Shown one piece after another: positions 1-11,557 of a DNA stretch of 64,000 nt (within the stretch, counting starts at the first letter, position 1; each line of letters opens with the position of its first letter). Both the position numbers and the translations under genes were made by a program. The stretch spans positions 17,946,479-18,010,478 of the forward strand of contig NC_092872.1 of the NCBI RefSeq assembly GCF_028372415.1, in the 5' to 3' direction. This DNA comes from Notamacropus eugenii. Its lineage: Eukaryota; Chordata; Mammalia; Diprotodontia; Macropodidae. The notes under the pieces were generated by a model. The model had not been told where the DNA came from. It did no database searches and saw only the letters and a program-made list of their open reading frames with translations.

Positions 1-113
1 TCAGATTACTGACTTCCCTGGCTTCCTTTAAGTACCAATTTTAAAATCTTACTTTCCATAGGAAGCCTTCTCCAATCCTTCTTAATCCTAGTGCTTTCCT
101 TCTTTTTCTTATC

Positions 114-114
<1 letters not shown>

Positions 115-152
<38 letters not shown>

Positions 153-195
153 CATTTTATGTATATATATAAGAGAGAGAGAGAGAGAGAGAGTC
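115..195. repeat. (AT)n followed by (AG)n microsatellite
   Basis: An (AT)n run of about 13 units is followed by a short AT-rich palindromic spacer (AAAATGCATTTTATG), more AT repeats, and then an (AG)n run. It lies inside the L2 fragment. Confidence 0.95.
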
Positions 196-211
196 TTCTA
201 TATATTTGCTT

Positions 212-468
212 AGGGTAGTAAGGTGCCACAGTGAATAGAGCACAGAAATCTGGAGTAAGGAAGACATGAGTTCAAATGGGGCCTCAGACACTAGCTGTGT
301 GACTCTGGGCAAGTCACTTAATCCCATTTATCTCACTTCTTCATCTGTAAAATGAGATGGAGAAGGAAATGGAAAACCATTCTAGTATCTCTGCCAAGAA
401 TACCCCAAATGGAGTCACAGAGAATGAGATACAACTGAACAGTAAGTTAACAACAACAAAAACAACAC
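212..468 (+). mobile_element. tRNA-derived SINE with RTE-like tail
   Basis: The tRNA-like head (GTGAATAGAGCAC, GAGTTCAAATGGGGCCTCAG) is followed by the CORE-like middle (CTAGCTGTGTGACTCTGGGC, TTCATCTGTAAAATGAG). The tail (GGAGAAGGAAATGGAAAACC, GTCACAGAGAATGAGATACA, AACTGAACAGT, AACAACAAC) resembles BovB/RTE 3' ends, which in marsupials supply the copying machinery for such SINEs. A perfect 10-bp direct repeat ATATTTGCTT flanks it at 202-211 and 469-478, so both ends are real target-site duplications. Confidence 0.88.
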
Positions 469-589
469 ATATTTGCTTGCAAGTTTTCTTCCTCATTAGA
501 TTGTATGCTCCTTGGGAGTAGGGACTGTCATTAGCCTCTTCTTGCATTTCAAGCACTTAGGAAATTTCTTATGATGGAAAATATGTTAG

Positions 590-1195
590 AAGTTTCTGGG
601 ATGCTGGTAGTCTTGAAGAGGTTGTGATGTCATCTATACTCTAGTCTATCTGTTGGATATATGAGTTTTCTAATAGTTTTGACATTTTAATTATTTTTAA
701 GGCTGTATTTTCAGCTTTTTTTTTTGTTCTGTTTCTCTCCTTGTGTGTCTATAGTGTTGTTTTATTGATTTTTGAAAGATTTCCAGATTATTATTTATGT
801 TGACCATATAATTTGTTACTTATTTTTATTTTTTCTATCTCAACTCTTGCATAATTACTTTTAATTTTTTCACTTTATTAAAGTTAATTTATTTAATTTT
901 ATTATTTCGTTGGCAATGGCAGTTGTTACTTAATTTCTTTAAATGTGACTTTTTTCCATCTGTGGGCTTGCTAGGTATCTGATCTTTTTAACCTTAATTA
1001 CTACTTGTAACATTTGAGGTGATTGTTTTCAACTATATTTTAAAATTTTAAGTGTGTTTTGTCCATTTCTGTTTGTGTATGTTTACACATGTATGTATCA
1101 ATTTCCCTTCTCATTTACATTTCCATTTATTATATCTTTGTTGAGTATTTTAGGAATTTCATATAAATCAGCCCCAAATTCAAATATCCACTATG
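590..1195. other. AT-rich unassigned stretch
   Basis: T-rich sequence with a long T run near 715-724 and no reading frame of note. It could be very old L1 in antisense, but I cannot anchor it to a family. Confidence 0.5.
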
Positions 1196-2040
1196 TTATT
1201 TGAAGTCTGTACTTGTACTGCTATTCATCTCCATCTGGATGTTCTGTTACCTTGTCAAATTCAACATTTTCAAAATATAATTGCTTATTCTCCCTCAATC
1301 GGTTCCATATCCTCCCATCACTGATCCCCTTATTTCACTTAAAATAATTGATCCTTTTAGTAGCCAAGTTTCAGAACCTCCTGTTCATCTTGGTTTCTTC
1401 CTTTGGTCTCTATGTTGCATAGAAAGTCAGTTTTGCCATATCTTAATAATCTTACCTTAATAGCACCTCTTCTAATCATCCTTCCTCGTGTACCCCATAT
1501 GGGGTTCAGCCTAATTCAGGTCCTTATTCCCTCTCCATTGTGTGACAGTACTGGTCTTCTAATTCATCTCCTTTCTTCTAGTTTCTCCTCTCTGTATTGA
1601 AGCTTTCCTCATCAATGCCAAAGTAATAATTCTAAGGCATATGACTAATCACTTTGCTTGTGCTTAGAAGTCCTCTGTGCTTACCTGCTTTCTCTAGGAA
1701 AGAAACACATAGATTAAATGTGGCATTGAAGCCCTCCACAATTTATTCACAAAGTATCTTTCCAAGACTTCCATATTGCCATCCTTCACACACTCTATTC
1801 TAGAAGAAGTGGTCTATTAGTTCTTTGCTGAATTTGGATTTCCATCTTCTGCCTCTGTTCTCCTGAGCTGACCACTGATAGAATCCATGCCTAGAATGTA
1901 CCACCATCTCCCCTTTTCCCACTTAGAATGGTTAGATTCCTTCATAGCTAAATTAACGAACCTACAAAGATTACAGAGCTAAGAGTGGTTTTCAAGAATA
2001 AACCAATTTCTCTCTTGATCCCTTTCTGTCCTAGGGTTTA
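1195..2040 (+). mobile_element. probable old L2/CR1-type LINE 3' fragment
   Basis: The C/T-rich strand carries degraded wording typical of L2-class ORF2 tails: AGAAGTCCTCTGTGCTTACC, TGGCATTGAAGCCCTCCACA, TTTCCAAGACTTCCATATTG, CATCCTTCACACACTCTATT, TTCTGCCTCTGTTCTCC. The order matches that of better preserved copies (compare 41640-42300). No open frame survives. This is a pattern call and could be a related CR1/L3 lineage. Confidence 0.45.
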
Positions 2041-3900
2041 ACTATGGCCAGAAAGGATGAATAAGTTTATCATGAATTCTTGTCATATATGTATAAATGT
2101 AACTAAAAGAGAACACCTCTGAATAGAATATTCCAAGTCAGAAATGTTTGTATTAATTAGTGTGAACATGTGCACATGTGTGTGCATGCATATGTTGTGA
2201 TACTTTTGCTTTCTTGTTATGTATCTGAATTTTGTGAAGAATTTCACTATATGTTTCTGCATCTCCAAGCCTATAGACTTGTACAAGTTCAGGTAAGTAG
2301 TCCCTCTGCCATATGGCTATTGTATACAGACAAGTTTAAGAGGTAAATTAAAAGCTCAGTCAGTTCTGTGTTTATTTTGTCAACAAATTAAGATGTCTAA
2401 ATCCCTCATTGAAAGGATTTAGAAGCAGAGACCAAAAGGTATACTTTGTCACCTTACCCAGAAAGTACTGGGAAGTTCAAAGCAGAGATTAACATGTAAG
2501 AAATGAGAGATGATGCCTCAGAATCAGATCTTCTAGCATATAAAGGACCAAAGACAGAACTCATATACATTATGACTGTCACTCCAGATTATTGGTGTTT
2601 TGCATCCATGTGATACTACACAGAGAGGGAGGATATATATTCTTCCACGGAAGTCTGGAAAAACACTTATGGTGGGAGTGAAGAATGTCACATTTTACCC
2701 TGATTTAGAACCAAACAATATGGAGCATGTCTCCTTTATATTGCTGAACTTGAACAAGAGTAAAAGAAAGACACAAATTTGTGCATACTGCATTTGTTTC
2801 GCTCCCACGAGAAGCACTTTCATTGTTTTCAGTTTTCAGTGTGGGGATGATTTCTCCTTCTCCTTGAGGCTTTCCTGAACAAAGTAATGGCCTGTTCCTA
2901 TAAAAAGCAGTTGTCCTGTCTCATCATGCCACAGGGCTTGTCCCACAAGTGAAGTACCATGGCATGGAAATAACAGACCCCTGAGGAACAAAAATCACCA
3001 AAGATGAGGCGTTTTGTTACAACCAGAGATCTACTCTCACCCTTCTCTTTTAAATAACTGGTTCTTAGCTCTCAAGATTATGTGGGATGCAGAGGGTTGT
3101 GCATCCTATGTCATTTTGTTCCATGGACAACATGCCTAAAACTTAAACCCAGTCATGGGAAGTGATAACAGAATAGTTACCTTTTCTTTTGTTTGTTTTT
3201 ACAAGTCCTGACACCTCCCAGCATTTTTCTTTTGGCCTTCCTTTCCCCTTTTTATAGTCTCTTTCAAGGACTTTATAATCTAGAATGAGAACTAAGACGT
3301 GCATGAGAATAATAAAGATAAAACATATATATATATACATATGTATATATATTACCATTGCCATACACACACACATATGTGCATATATAGATGCAACTGT
3401 GTATGAGTCTTTATCACTGGCTTTTCTCTGCACCAACATAGAATCATAGTATATTGCTTCTCCAAGGACCCATCAAAATATTCTCAGTGTAAGAAAATGG
3501 AGTGATTTAAAAGCTTTGCTACAATGTGCCTCTTCCTTTAAGCTTCAAACATTACCTTTATGCCTTCAAAATTGTAACTTGAAAGGACTAAATGCGAACA
3601 ACAGTGTCCGAGGCATTGTGGATTTACAAAAGTAGGCAAGGTTATAACAAGATGATTTAAGCCTGGCCTGATTAAAGGAGAAGCAAAAATACCAGAGGCA
3701 AAGGGGATCAGCAAAAAAGCCTGGAATAAGGAAAGATGCCAGCTAAAGGAGGTTGAATCTGCAGGGATAGAGCTAAATTAATATGTGCTCAGGAAGAACT
3801 AACTGCTGAACAAAGGGTAGGAGAATATGAGCTGTGCTTTGGGAAGAACCAAGAACCTTTTTAATCCTGGGCTCCTGAGACTTTCCTGAATTATCTGATG
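2040..3900. other. unassigned sequence, no gene seen
   Basis: No recognisable gene, RNA or well-preserved repeat. The largest plus frame here (2600-2878, 92 codons) has no family resemblance and coding-like composition is absent. A short alternating AT/AC microsatellite lies at 3322-3353. Confidence 0.5.
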
Positions 3901-3904
3901 ATAG

Positions 3905-4110
3905 TAAATTACAAGGTAGTAGATAGTTTGCTCGGGAGTGAGAGAAGCTGTGTTCAAATCCCACTTATAATTGTCATAATGTCTATGAACTCAGATGGGT
4001 TATTTAACTTGCTTGGGCCTCAATTTCTCCACCTGTAAGACGGGTTGGTTATACTAGATGTCTTCTGAGTCCTCTTCCATCTTCTATATCTGTGATCTTA
4101 TGTAATTGAG
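3905..4110 (+). mobile_element. tRNA/MIR-type SINE
   Basis: The head GTGTTCAAATCCCACTTATA is followed by TTGCTTGGGCCTCAATTTCT, CACCTGTAAGACGGGTTGG, and the tail TATACTAGATGTCTTCTGAG, CCTCTTCCATCTTCTATATC, TGTGATCTTATG. This is the layout of marsupial SINEs whose tail reads 'GGACTAGATGACCTCT...CTATGATCCTATG'. The copy at 62195-62400 has the same tail. Confidence 0.7.
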
Positions 4111-4119
4111 ATGGTGTAT

Positions 4120-4345
4120 TGTGTATATCAGAAACAGAGAGGCCAGTTTGGCTAGAATATAGGGTATAGCAAAGAAGGTAATACAAAATGAGGCTAGAAA
4201 GACAAGTGAAAGCCAGGTAGCTAAGTTCTTTAAAAGCCAAAAGAAGTTTATGTTTTATCCTAGAGAAAATATAGAACCACTGAAGTTTATTTAGTAGGCA
4301 AGGGAAAAGAGAATATCTATGCTCAGTGATCTGGATCTTTAAATT
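4120..4345 (-). mobile_element. L2-type LINE fragment, antisense
   Basis: GAGAGGCCAGTTTGGCTAGA, GCCAAAAGAAGTTTATGTTT, ATCCTAGAG and ACCACTGAAGTTTATTTAG follow the order of the reverse complement of the L2 ORF2 C-terminal region and 3'UTR. The same block recurs at 37020-37200, which supports a shared repeat. Confidence 0.65.
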
Positions 4346-4347
4346 AA

Positions 4348-4358
4348 AAAAACACATA

Positions 4359-4400
<42 letters not shown>
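4348..4400. repeat. (TG)n microsatellite
   Basis: CACATACACG is followed by an uninterrupted TG run to about 4399. It directly abuts the L2 fragment. Confidence 0.95.
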
Positions 4401-4401
<1 letters not shown>

Positions 4402-5950
4402 CTATGTGACATCTGCAATGATATAAAGGAATAAGTGATCTATTTAAGAAGTAAGAATTGTGTGTCTTTCTCTGTATCTTTCCATATTGGTGATTCCTAA
4501 AGCAACGAGGTAACTTGATTAGATTTAAATTTTATATAAAAATAGTTATAACCACTATGGAACAAGCTTTCCCATGTGGAAAATCCCAAAATCTCTCTAA
4601 CTGAACTAAGAGATGAGAGAGATTGGTTTAGCCTGGATATGATAAATCTGAAGAAAAATTCCTACATGAGAAATCTATCTTCTTCCTCATCCTACTGTAG
4701 CCTGCATATACTTGCACATGAATTCCAATTCTCTCCCTTTCCAGTGATTAACACTTGATGGTATTTTTTGCCTTTAACCACTTTTGCTTTGCTCTTGTTT
4801 CCTCATCCCCTTGGACCCTGGGAATCTTAGGTTAGGTATTAATCAAATATTTTGTTTTTGCCTTCTTGATCTGAATCTTTAGTGAATTCTTAAACTCCAA
4901 AAAGTCAGGAAGGAAATGAGACAGCTCCAAAGGACTACTCTCAGAATCTTAGAGAAATTATAAATAAAATAGTGAAAAGAAACCAGTCACCACCTTATCT
5001 AAGGTTGGAAATATTATTTTCACCCTCGAATACCTCCATGCCTTATGCGTGCTTTCTTTACCTAGTCTCCAAATCCTCCAGAAATTCCCTACAAAAATCC
5101 ACGTGTTTAGTCCTTTCCTTTGACTAAGGACCCTAGATAATACAGTTGTGAAGTCACACCTAGACTTCTACAATGACAGAAAATATATACCTGAATTAAA
5201 ATGTAATAACAGAATGCAGTATGGGATTGCTGGTGGTTAACAGCAAGGTGATTAAAACAAAAGCCTTCTGAAAGACAAATTTATTTTTAGAATCTACATA
5301 ACTGATGACTGATGCAGGCCATCCACATGTGTATCAGGCTATTCCTTTAGGTTGAGGGTAGCATGAATTCTTCAAACAGCAGCCTCCAAGCTTCTCTGCT
5401 AAATAGAATGCAAATAGTCTAGTTATTTAACTGAATACACCTGAATTATTAACTACAAAGTTGAGATGTCATGCTTTATCTTCCTGGTCTCTCTTCTCAG
5501 ACTCCAAGCTCTGCAGTTCTGCCACACACAGACGCAATGTAGATAGACGGAAAAGCACAAAAGAAACAAATGAACAATATAACTTTAAGAACAAAAGACT
5601 TATTTCATTTAGTAGATACTGACCCACACCAACTGATTTTATACATATTGACTTACTTTCAGTTTTAAGAAGGAAAGTATCTCAGGCCTATTATAGACAT
5701 TTTTACTTGATTCTTAAAGGTATATGTATAGATCTGAAGCCAATATACAGATATCTTCGCATTTCTCCCCCATCCCTAAAGATTCATGTTGATACTCATT
5801 TTTATAGGAAGCATTTCTTTATTATTGAAGAATTTTTCTACCCTACTCTTATCAGAAACTTACCTGATGTGGAGTAAAATTCATCATGAGGCTCTGGAGA
5901 GGCATGATACTCATGGAGTTTATGATGTACTTGGAGACAAAAACCTTTAA
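4400..5950. other. unassigned sequence, no gene seen
   Basis: No repeat family or coding exon recognised. Reading frames are short and stop-dense on both strands. Confidence 0.5.
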
Positions 5951-5954
5951 AAAA

Positions 5955-6250
5955 TATAATTAGCAAAGACCTAGAAATAAAGTAAATTCCCACTGAGGAT
6001 GGCTAAACAAATTATGGTACATAAATACAGTTAAATATTGCCATGCTATGAGAAACAATAGGTATCATGAATACATAGAAACATGAAAAGATTTGTGTGG
6101 TAAGATGCAAAGTGAAGCAAACAGAACCAGGAAAACAGTATACACAGTCATGAACAGTGTGTTAAACATGAAAAATAAAAACTGAAGTCGAAAAATAATT
6201 GAAACTCAAAGCTGTGAAATTAAAATGATCCAGATTAGATTCAAGGAATA
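5955..6250 (+). mobile_element. old L1 ORF2 3' end fragment
   Basis: ATGGCTAAACAAATTATGG, then GATGCAAAGTGAAGCAAACA and GAACCAGGAAAACAGTATAC reproduce the order of the end of marsupial L1 ORF2 (compare 18190-18330 and 53515-53650) at much lower identity. The reading frame is destroyed. Confidence 0.6.
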
Positions 6251-6834
6251 CAGAGAAGATATACCTGCCCACAATATTGCAGATACAGATGTGGAACACC
6301 CTGAATATATGTAGCACCAATGCAATATTCACAGCACGTGAGGCAGCCATGAATATCATGGCACAATTCAGAATTGCGAAATACCACAGATTCTCCACAT
6401 GGAAGGCAGAACCAAAACATTTATTCAGATCCATATCCATCACTGCAAAAATAACCTATATAGAATAACAATGCAGAGGACAACACCATCAGCAAGCCAT
6501 CCCCCTGCTAGGCTTTCCACAAACCAGGTCTGTTACACTCATCACCAGCAGACTTTCTTAAACGAAATCACAAAATCACTCATGCTACTCAGGAGCCTGC
6601 ATCCTTCCTACCTCTGACTAGTCTCCAGACTGACTTCCTCTTAGCTCTGCTCTAATTCTGCCTCTTCCTGCTCAACCCATTCACCAAACTGCTTCTATCA
6701 CAGACTCCATGTGACTTAATGGACCTATTAATTAATAGGAAAGATTTTCCAATTCAAATTGCCATTATGAATGGGATAAAGTGAAGACTTCTCATCTAGA
6801 GTAGATCAGACCTTAGTCATGAGTTTTTAAACTT
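6250..6834. other. unassigned sequence
   Basis: Frames of 63-93 codons occur on both strands over 6162-6617, but they overlap each other and match nothing I know. I see no splice-site-framed exon. Confidence 0.45.
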
Positions 6835-7215
6835 AAAGGTGTAAAACCAGTTGCAACCCTTCTCCCCTTATTTGCTTAACCCATTTATCATATTGTGTAA
6901 TCAAAACCCCTTGTAGAACAAAGGAAATGTTTGTTCAGTTTCTTTTTCAATTCTTTGCATCAGGAGAATTTCTGAGAATATGTCACTTGCTCAAAACATT
7001 AACCAGTGGAGTTAAAGGTTAAGTTGGGGGGCGGGGGAGTTTTGTGGTTTTTAGCTTTATAATCCTGCATCTGCTCTTGTAAGACGCATCCCTGCTGCCG
7101 GAAATTGGTGAAGGGACCACCTGCTTCTTGCAAGAACCAAATAAAGGACTTTCTGTTTATACTTTGAGATGCCTCTGAGTAGCCAATTTGAACAGGGGTC
7201 TTGCCATCCCACACA
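6835..7215 (+). mobile_element. possible solo LTR of an endogenous retrovirus (3' half best)
   Basis: The right part looks like an LTR R/U5 region: a polyadenylation signal AATAAA at 7140-7145, then CTTTCTGTTTATACTTTGAG and an end in CCATCCCACACA. The left boundary is uncertain; TGTAAAACC at about 6839 is one candidate. No convincing flanking direct repeat was found and no internal retroviral genes are adjacent, so this would be a solo LTR. It could also be an unrelated sequence with a chance polyadenylation signal. Confidence 0.4.
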
Positions 7216-7356
7216 ATTACAATATAACACCAGACCTCATTAATATGATGATTAGTTTTACTTATTTTTTAAAATTTTCTTTATTTTAAGGATTGACTCT
7301 CCAGCAGGAATATGGGAGAGCCATACAGCAGCAATTCAGTTTTTTTTAATGATATA

Positions 7357-7371
7357 TACATAGATAGATAA

Positions 7372-7416
<45 letters not shown>

Positions 7417-7450
7417 CAGATAGATAGATATCTACCTATCTATCTAGATA
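7357..7450. repeat. (TAGA)n tetranucleotide repeat
   Basis: About 18 TAGA-type units, with single variant units (TAAA, CAGA), run into an inverted TATC stretch at 7428-7445. The right end can therefore fold back on the main array. Confidence 0.95.
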
Positions 7451-8480
7451 TATCTGTATAGGTATATGTAAATGAAATTTTATTTTAAAAATTAAAAGCA
7501 GATGCCCAATTGTTTTGACCCATTTCTGCTTTATGATAAGGAGAATTTAGTTCAAGGACTGTTTTTGGTGGTAATTTATACACTTCTCAGGTAGAAAAAA
7601 ATAATGGCTTCAGATTGGTCCAGCTTTTATGCCACCTGAGGTAGATATGAACAGCCAGAAATTGATTGCTTGCCTACTAATTCGTCCTAATCAGCACTAA
7701 TTTGTTTAGACTTGTAATCAGTCAATATACCTTTTACTATTTTCCAAACAGGATGATCCCAAGGGGGGAATCTTTCAAACGCCCTTAGCCCTTAGGAACC
7801 ACAATTCCCAATTCTGTTTACTACAAAGGGAAGGTTTAGGTGGATTGCACTTTCTATACATGACTTAATGAAATTGGGGAATCACAATTTAAGAATCTTT
7901 AGTTTATTGTACTTTTAACCTTTCTAGATGTGTGATAGGTGAGAACCTGAATCTATTCTTCTAACCACTGGTGACAGACTCAAGTAGAAATGGGGGTCAT
8001 TTATCAGTACATAAGGGTCCCTGTGGAACACATGTTGACCCAGTTTTAAAATCTAATATCATTTATATTTTTATTGTACTTTCACTCGCATTGTTACATA
8101 TTTTCCAGTCATCTTTCACTCTGGTCCAGGCTGCAATGGGGAGTCTTGTGCACTGCATGCAGCATATGGGCTATGATTTTGAAACCTCCATAGTCCAAAT
8201 AACCTTAGATGAATATCTCAGTACTCTTAATATTGTTTTAAGTTTCAATAACTTAAGACTATAGCAAAAAATTTGGGATATTTCATATAATTAACAGAAT
8301 AGGGCAACTCAAGAATGACTAATTTAATGTTAAACCTCTTGCTTTGGCTTCAAAAGATTAACAAGAAAAATACTAGACACTTAACCTAAAGATGTTATTC
8401 TAAATTATTAACAAATTTAAAAAAAAATCTTTTCATTGACACCATATTTTTATGAAATTCCTATAAAATATGGAGTATAA
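7450..8480. other. unassigned sequence, no gene seen
   Basis: No recognised family. The 97-codon plus frame at 7971-8264 has no recognisable domain and ordinary AT-rich intergenic composition. Confidence 0.5.
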
Positions 8481-8484
8481 TTAT

Positions 8485-8640
8485 TATTATTTCAATTTCC
8501 CATAGGCACTTGAACCTCAGAGATGTAGTGATTTGTCCAACACCATACAATAAGTGACTAATCTGGCACTTGCACCCAGGTTTTCTGACTTTAAGCCAGT
8601 GCTGTTTTTATTACATTATACTAGCATTCTTATCTTCTTT
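8485..8640 (-). mobile_element. MIR/CORE-type SINE, antisense
   Basis: AACCTCAGAGATGTAGTGAT, TTGTCCAACACC, AATAAGTGACTAATCTGGCA and CCCAGGTTTTCTGACT are the reverse complement of the MIR-type core and tRNA head. It is strongly diverged. Confidence 0.7.
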
Positions 8641-9549
8641 GAAATTGCTCCTTATTTGAAGAGGTATAAATAATTTTATTATGAAATTTCAAGACATTAA
8701 ATTTTGCTCCTTTTAAATATTCTATGACATTTTATTATCAGAGAAAAGTCATCTAGATAGAGGATATTTTTTAAAATCCAAAACCACTCACTAAACTTCA
8801 TATCCTTAATTCAGATTTACTAATTTCAGATGAATCCATTTACTAGATTCTGATTTGGGATTTACATGTATCTGCTTGAAGTTACAAAATATATCAATGA
8901 CATATATTTCTTGGTACCAGGATGCCCCCATGTGAATTTATTTTTTTATATTTTAAAATTTTTTAAAATTAATTTATTTGTTTTCAATTTTCTACCATCA
9001 CTTCTATAGGTCTTAGATTTTCTCCTCCTCTCACCCCTCCCTCCCTGAGACAGAATGCAATTTTATCTGGGCTCTACAGATAAATTCTTATTGTACCCAG
9101 TTTCACAGTAGTCATATTCAATAGAAGAATTAAAATGAATGGGAGAAGCCACGAGAAAAGCCCAAATGAAACAAAACATAACACAAAAGAAGATATTCTC
9201 CTTCATTCTGCATTCCAGTTCCACAGTTTTTTCTCTGGATTTGGAAGGGATTTTGCCTCAAGAGACCAGTGGGAATTTTTTATGCCCTTGCATTGCTGGG
9301 AAGGACTAAGTCTTCCAGAAAAATTCCTGGCACACTGTGGTTGTTGCTGTGTCCAAAGATCTCCTGGTTCTGTTCCTTTCACTTAGTATCAGTCCATATA
9401 AATCCTTCCAGGCCTCTCTGAAGTCTTCCTGTTCAACATATTTCTGGATCAAAGGTTATGTACATTTTTATAGCCCTTTGCATATAGTTCCAAATTGCTC
9501 TCCAGAATGGTTGAATCAGCTAAGAGGTCCATCAACAATGGATTAGTTT

Positions 9550-9645
9550 TATAGCATCTAAACACTTAGAGAAGTGAGAATGGTTTTGCTCTCTATTTCT
9601 TCCTGTATTTCATTTAACTTCTCCTCTAAGTATTTAGATGCTATA
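9550..9645. repeat. inverted repeat at the L1 deletion breakpoint
   Basis: The arm at 9550-9574 (TATAGCATCTAAACACTTAG, then AGAAG) is the inverse of the arm at 9618-9645, with one substitution and a 2-3 base insertion. The right arm is normal ORF2 sequence. The left arm is an inverted copy sitting exactly where ORF2 jumps to its 3' end. Confidence 0.85.
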
Positions 9646-9980
9646 TCACTTGGTATATATATGTTTAGTAAAGATATTGCTTCATTATCTATGGTGTCTT
9701 TTAGCAGGTTACAGTTTCCTTTCTTATCTATTTTGATTAGATCTATTTCTGTTTTTTCTTTGTCTGAGATTTGGTTTGCTACCTCCACTTTTTTTAAATC
9801 AGCTGAAGTATAATATATTCTGCTCCAACCTTTTACCTTTACCCTGTGTGTATTCCCCTGTTTCAAATGTGTTTCTTGTAAACAACATATTGTTGAAATA
9901 TGGTTTTTAATGCATTGTGCTTTCTGCCTCCATTTTATGGGAGAATTCATCCCATTCACATTCACAGTTTTGATTACTAT
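9558..9980 (-). pseudogene. L1 ORF2 endonuclease N-terminus (partial)
   Basis: This open stretch encodes the start of the apurinic-like L1 endonuclease. The asparagine-bearing VNVNGMNSP motif and the catalytic-glutamate motif QETHLK are visible, followed by the region ending in ...NIYIPSDIASKYLEEKLN. The endonuclease would nick target DNA and prime reverse transcription. Only about 140 residues remain before the deletion breakpoint. The histidine-containing SDH motif and the reverse transcriptase are absent, so it cannot function. Confidence 0.88.
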
Positions 9981-10575
9981 ATGTGTCTTTCCCTCCATCC
10001 TATTCTCTCTCCATTTATGCATTTGTTCTTCCTTCTTCTTTCCCCTCCACAATAGTTTTAATTTTTGATTACTGCCTCCCTTAGTCTTCTCCCTCTTCTT
10101 TCAGTCCCCTCCCTTTATTTCCCTTTTTCCTTTACTATTTCTTCCCTCTCTTTTATCCTCCCCTCCTTTTTTGTTCCCCTTCCCCCTCCTATTGCTTATA
10201 GGACAAGTTAGATCTCTATACTGTTCCCCCCTTGAACCAAATCCGATGAGAGAAAATCTCAAACAGTGCTTATCTGCCTCCCCTCTTTTCCTCTGTTGTA
10301 ATATGTCTTTGTGCTTCTTCCTGTGATGTAATTTACATTTTTCTACCCCTTACTTTTCACATTTCCCGTTATAATCTCTTCACACACTTAAATCACAATT
10401 TTTTTTTATCCTAGCATCATTTGATTTCTACTCACTCCTTCCATCTATGTACATCCCTTTTAAATATCTTTATAAGTGTACAATTCTCAAGATTAACAAG
10501 TATTATCTTCTTTATAGGGATGTAAACAGTATTACAATACTGAATAGCAAGCTGTTTTGCCCCCTGTTTATCTTT

Positions 10576-11557
10576 TTATGCCTCTCTTGAGACATATGTT
10601 TGAAGGCCAAAATTTCTATTGAGTTCTGGCCCTTTCATCTGGAAGGTCTGGAAATCTCTTATATCATTGAATGTCCATCTCCTTGCCTGAAATATTTTGC
10701 TCAGTTTTGCTAGGCAATTGATCTTTGGTTGCAGTCCAACCTCCTTTGCCTTGTCTTGTATGATCCTGACTGTAGTTCCTCGATATTTGAATTGTTTTCT
10801 TCTGGCTGGTTGCAGTATTTTCTCCTTAACTTGATAGTTCTGGAATTTGGCAGCAATATTTCTTGGTGTATTCAGTTTGAGATCTCTTTCAGGAGGTAAT
10901 CAGTAGATTCTTTTGATGACTATTTTTCCTTCAGGATCTAGGAGCTCAGGTCAGTTTTCCCTAATAATTTCTTGGAAGTTATTGTCCAGGCTCTTTGTTT
11001 CATCATGGTTTTCCGGTAGCCCAATAATTCATAGATTTTCTCTTCTTCATCTATTTTCTGGGTCAGTTGTTTTTCCAATGAGATATTTTACATTTTCCTC
11101 TATTTTTTCATTCTTTAGATTCTATTTGACTGATTCTCGATGTCTTTTAGAGTCATTAGTTTCTACTTGCCAAATTCTAATTTTTAATAGATTATTTTCT
11201 TTACTTAACTTTTGTATCTCCTTTTCCATTTCTCCAATTGCTCCCATTAGGTTTTGTAGCTCTTTATCCATTTGACCAATTTTCTTTTTAAATTCTTGGA
11301 TGAATTCTTTTTTTTTTTTTATATTTTTAAACTCATTGGTGAAATTTTCTTCTACCTCTCTAATTTGGATTTTAAAATCCTTCTTGAGCTCTTCCAAGAA
11401 TGCTCTTTGGACTGGAGACCAGTTCATATTACCTTCTGTGGTTTCAGATGGGAGCATAGTCTCAATGTTGACCTCTATGGTATGTGTGTATTGGTTCTTT
11501 TCCCTGTAGTAAGATTCTATGGCCTTTTTTTTTTTTTCTGATTTGCTTTCTGCTCAT
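10576..11557 (-). pseudogene. L1 ORF1 (RNA-binding chaperone), broken
   Basis: ORF1p is the L1 nucleic-acid chaperone that trimerises through a coiled coil and coats L1 RNA. The start at 11557 (MSRKQ-like) is chosen because other copies here begin MSKKQ or MSKKG. A run of about 13 A on the coding strand just after it causes a frameshift. The best open part is 11122-11457, which carries the coiled coil (EEL, KKDFKIQIREVEENF, MEKEIQKLSKENNLL). The remainder to the TAA at 10576 is stop-ridden but follows ORF1 order (..MKGPELNR..-like near the end). It lies between the 5'UTR and the inter-ORF spacer. Confidence 0.88.

Larger units (their letters stand above)
1..590 (+). mobile_element. L2-type LINE 3' end, split by a SINE
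   Basis: The first 110 bases and bases 479-590 read as one old LINE 3' region in plus orientation. I recognise the typical wording of the L2 ORF2 tail and 3'UTR (GACTTCCCTGGCTTCCTTTA, then GAAGCCTTCTCCAATCC, then TTAGATTGTATGCTCCTTGG and GGGACTGTCATTAGCCTCTT). A microsatellite at 115-195 and a SINE at 212-468 interrupt it. The element is heavily mutated and has no usable reading frame. The exact L2 subfamily cannot be decided by eye. Confidence 0.75.

Noticed and set aside
2600..2878. 92-codon frame as a possible small gene
   Set aside because: No recognisable domain, no splice or repeat support, and a frame of this length is expected by chance across 64 kb.
7357..7450. CRISPR-like or other short regular array
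   Set aside because: The spacing is a plain tetranucleotide microsatellite with no spacers. No direct-repeat/spacer array exists anywhere in the window, which is vertebrate DNA.
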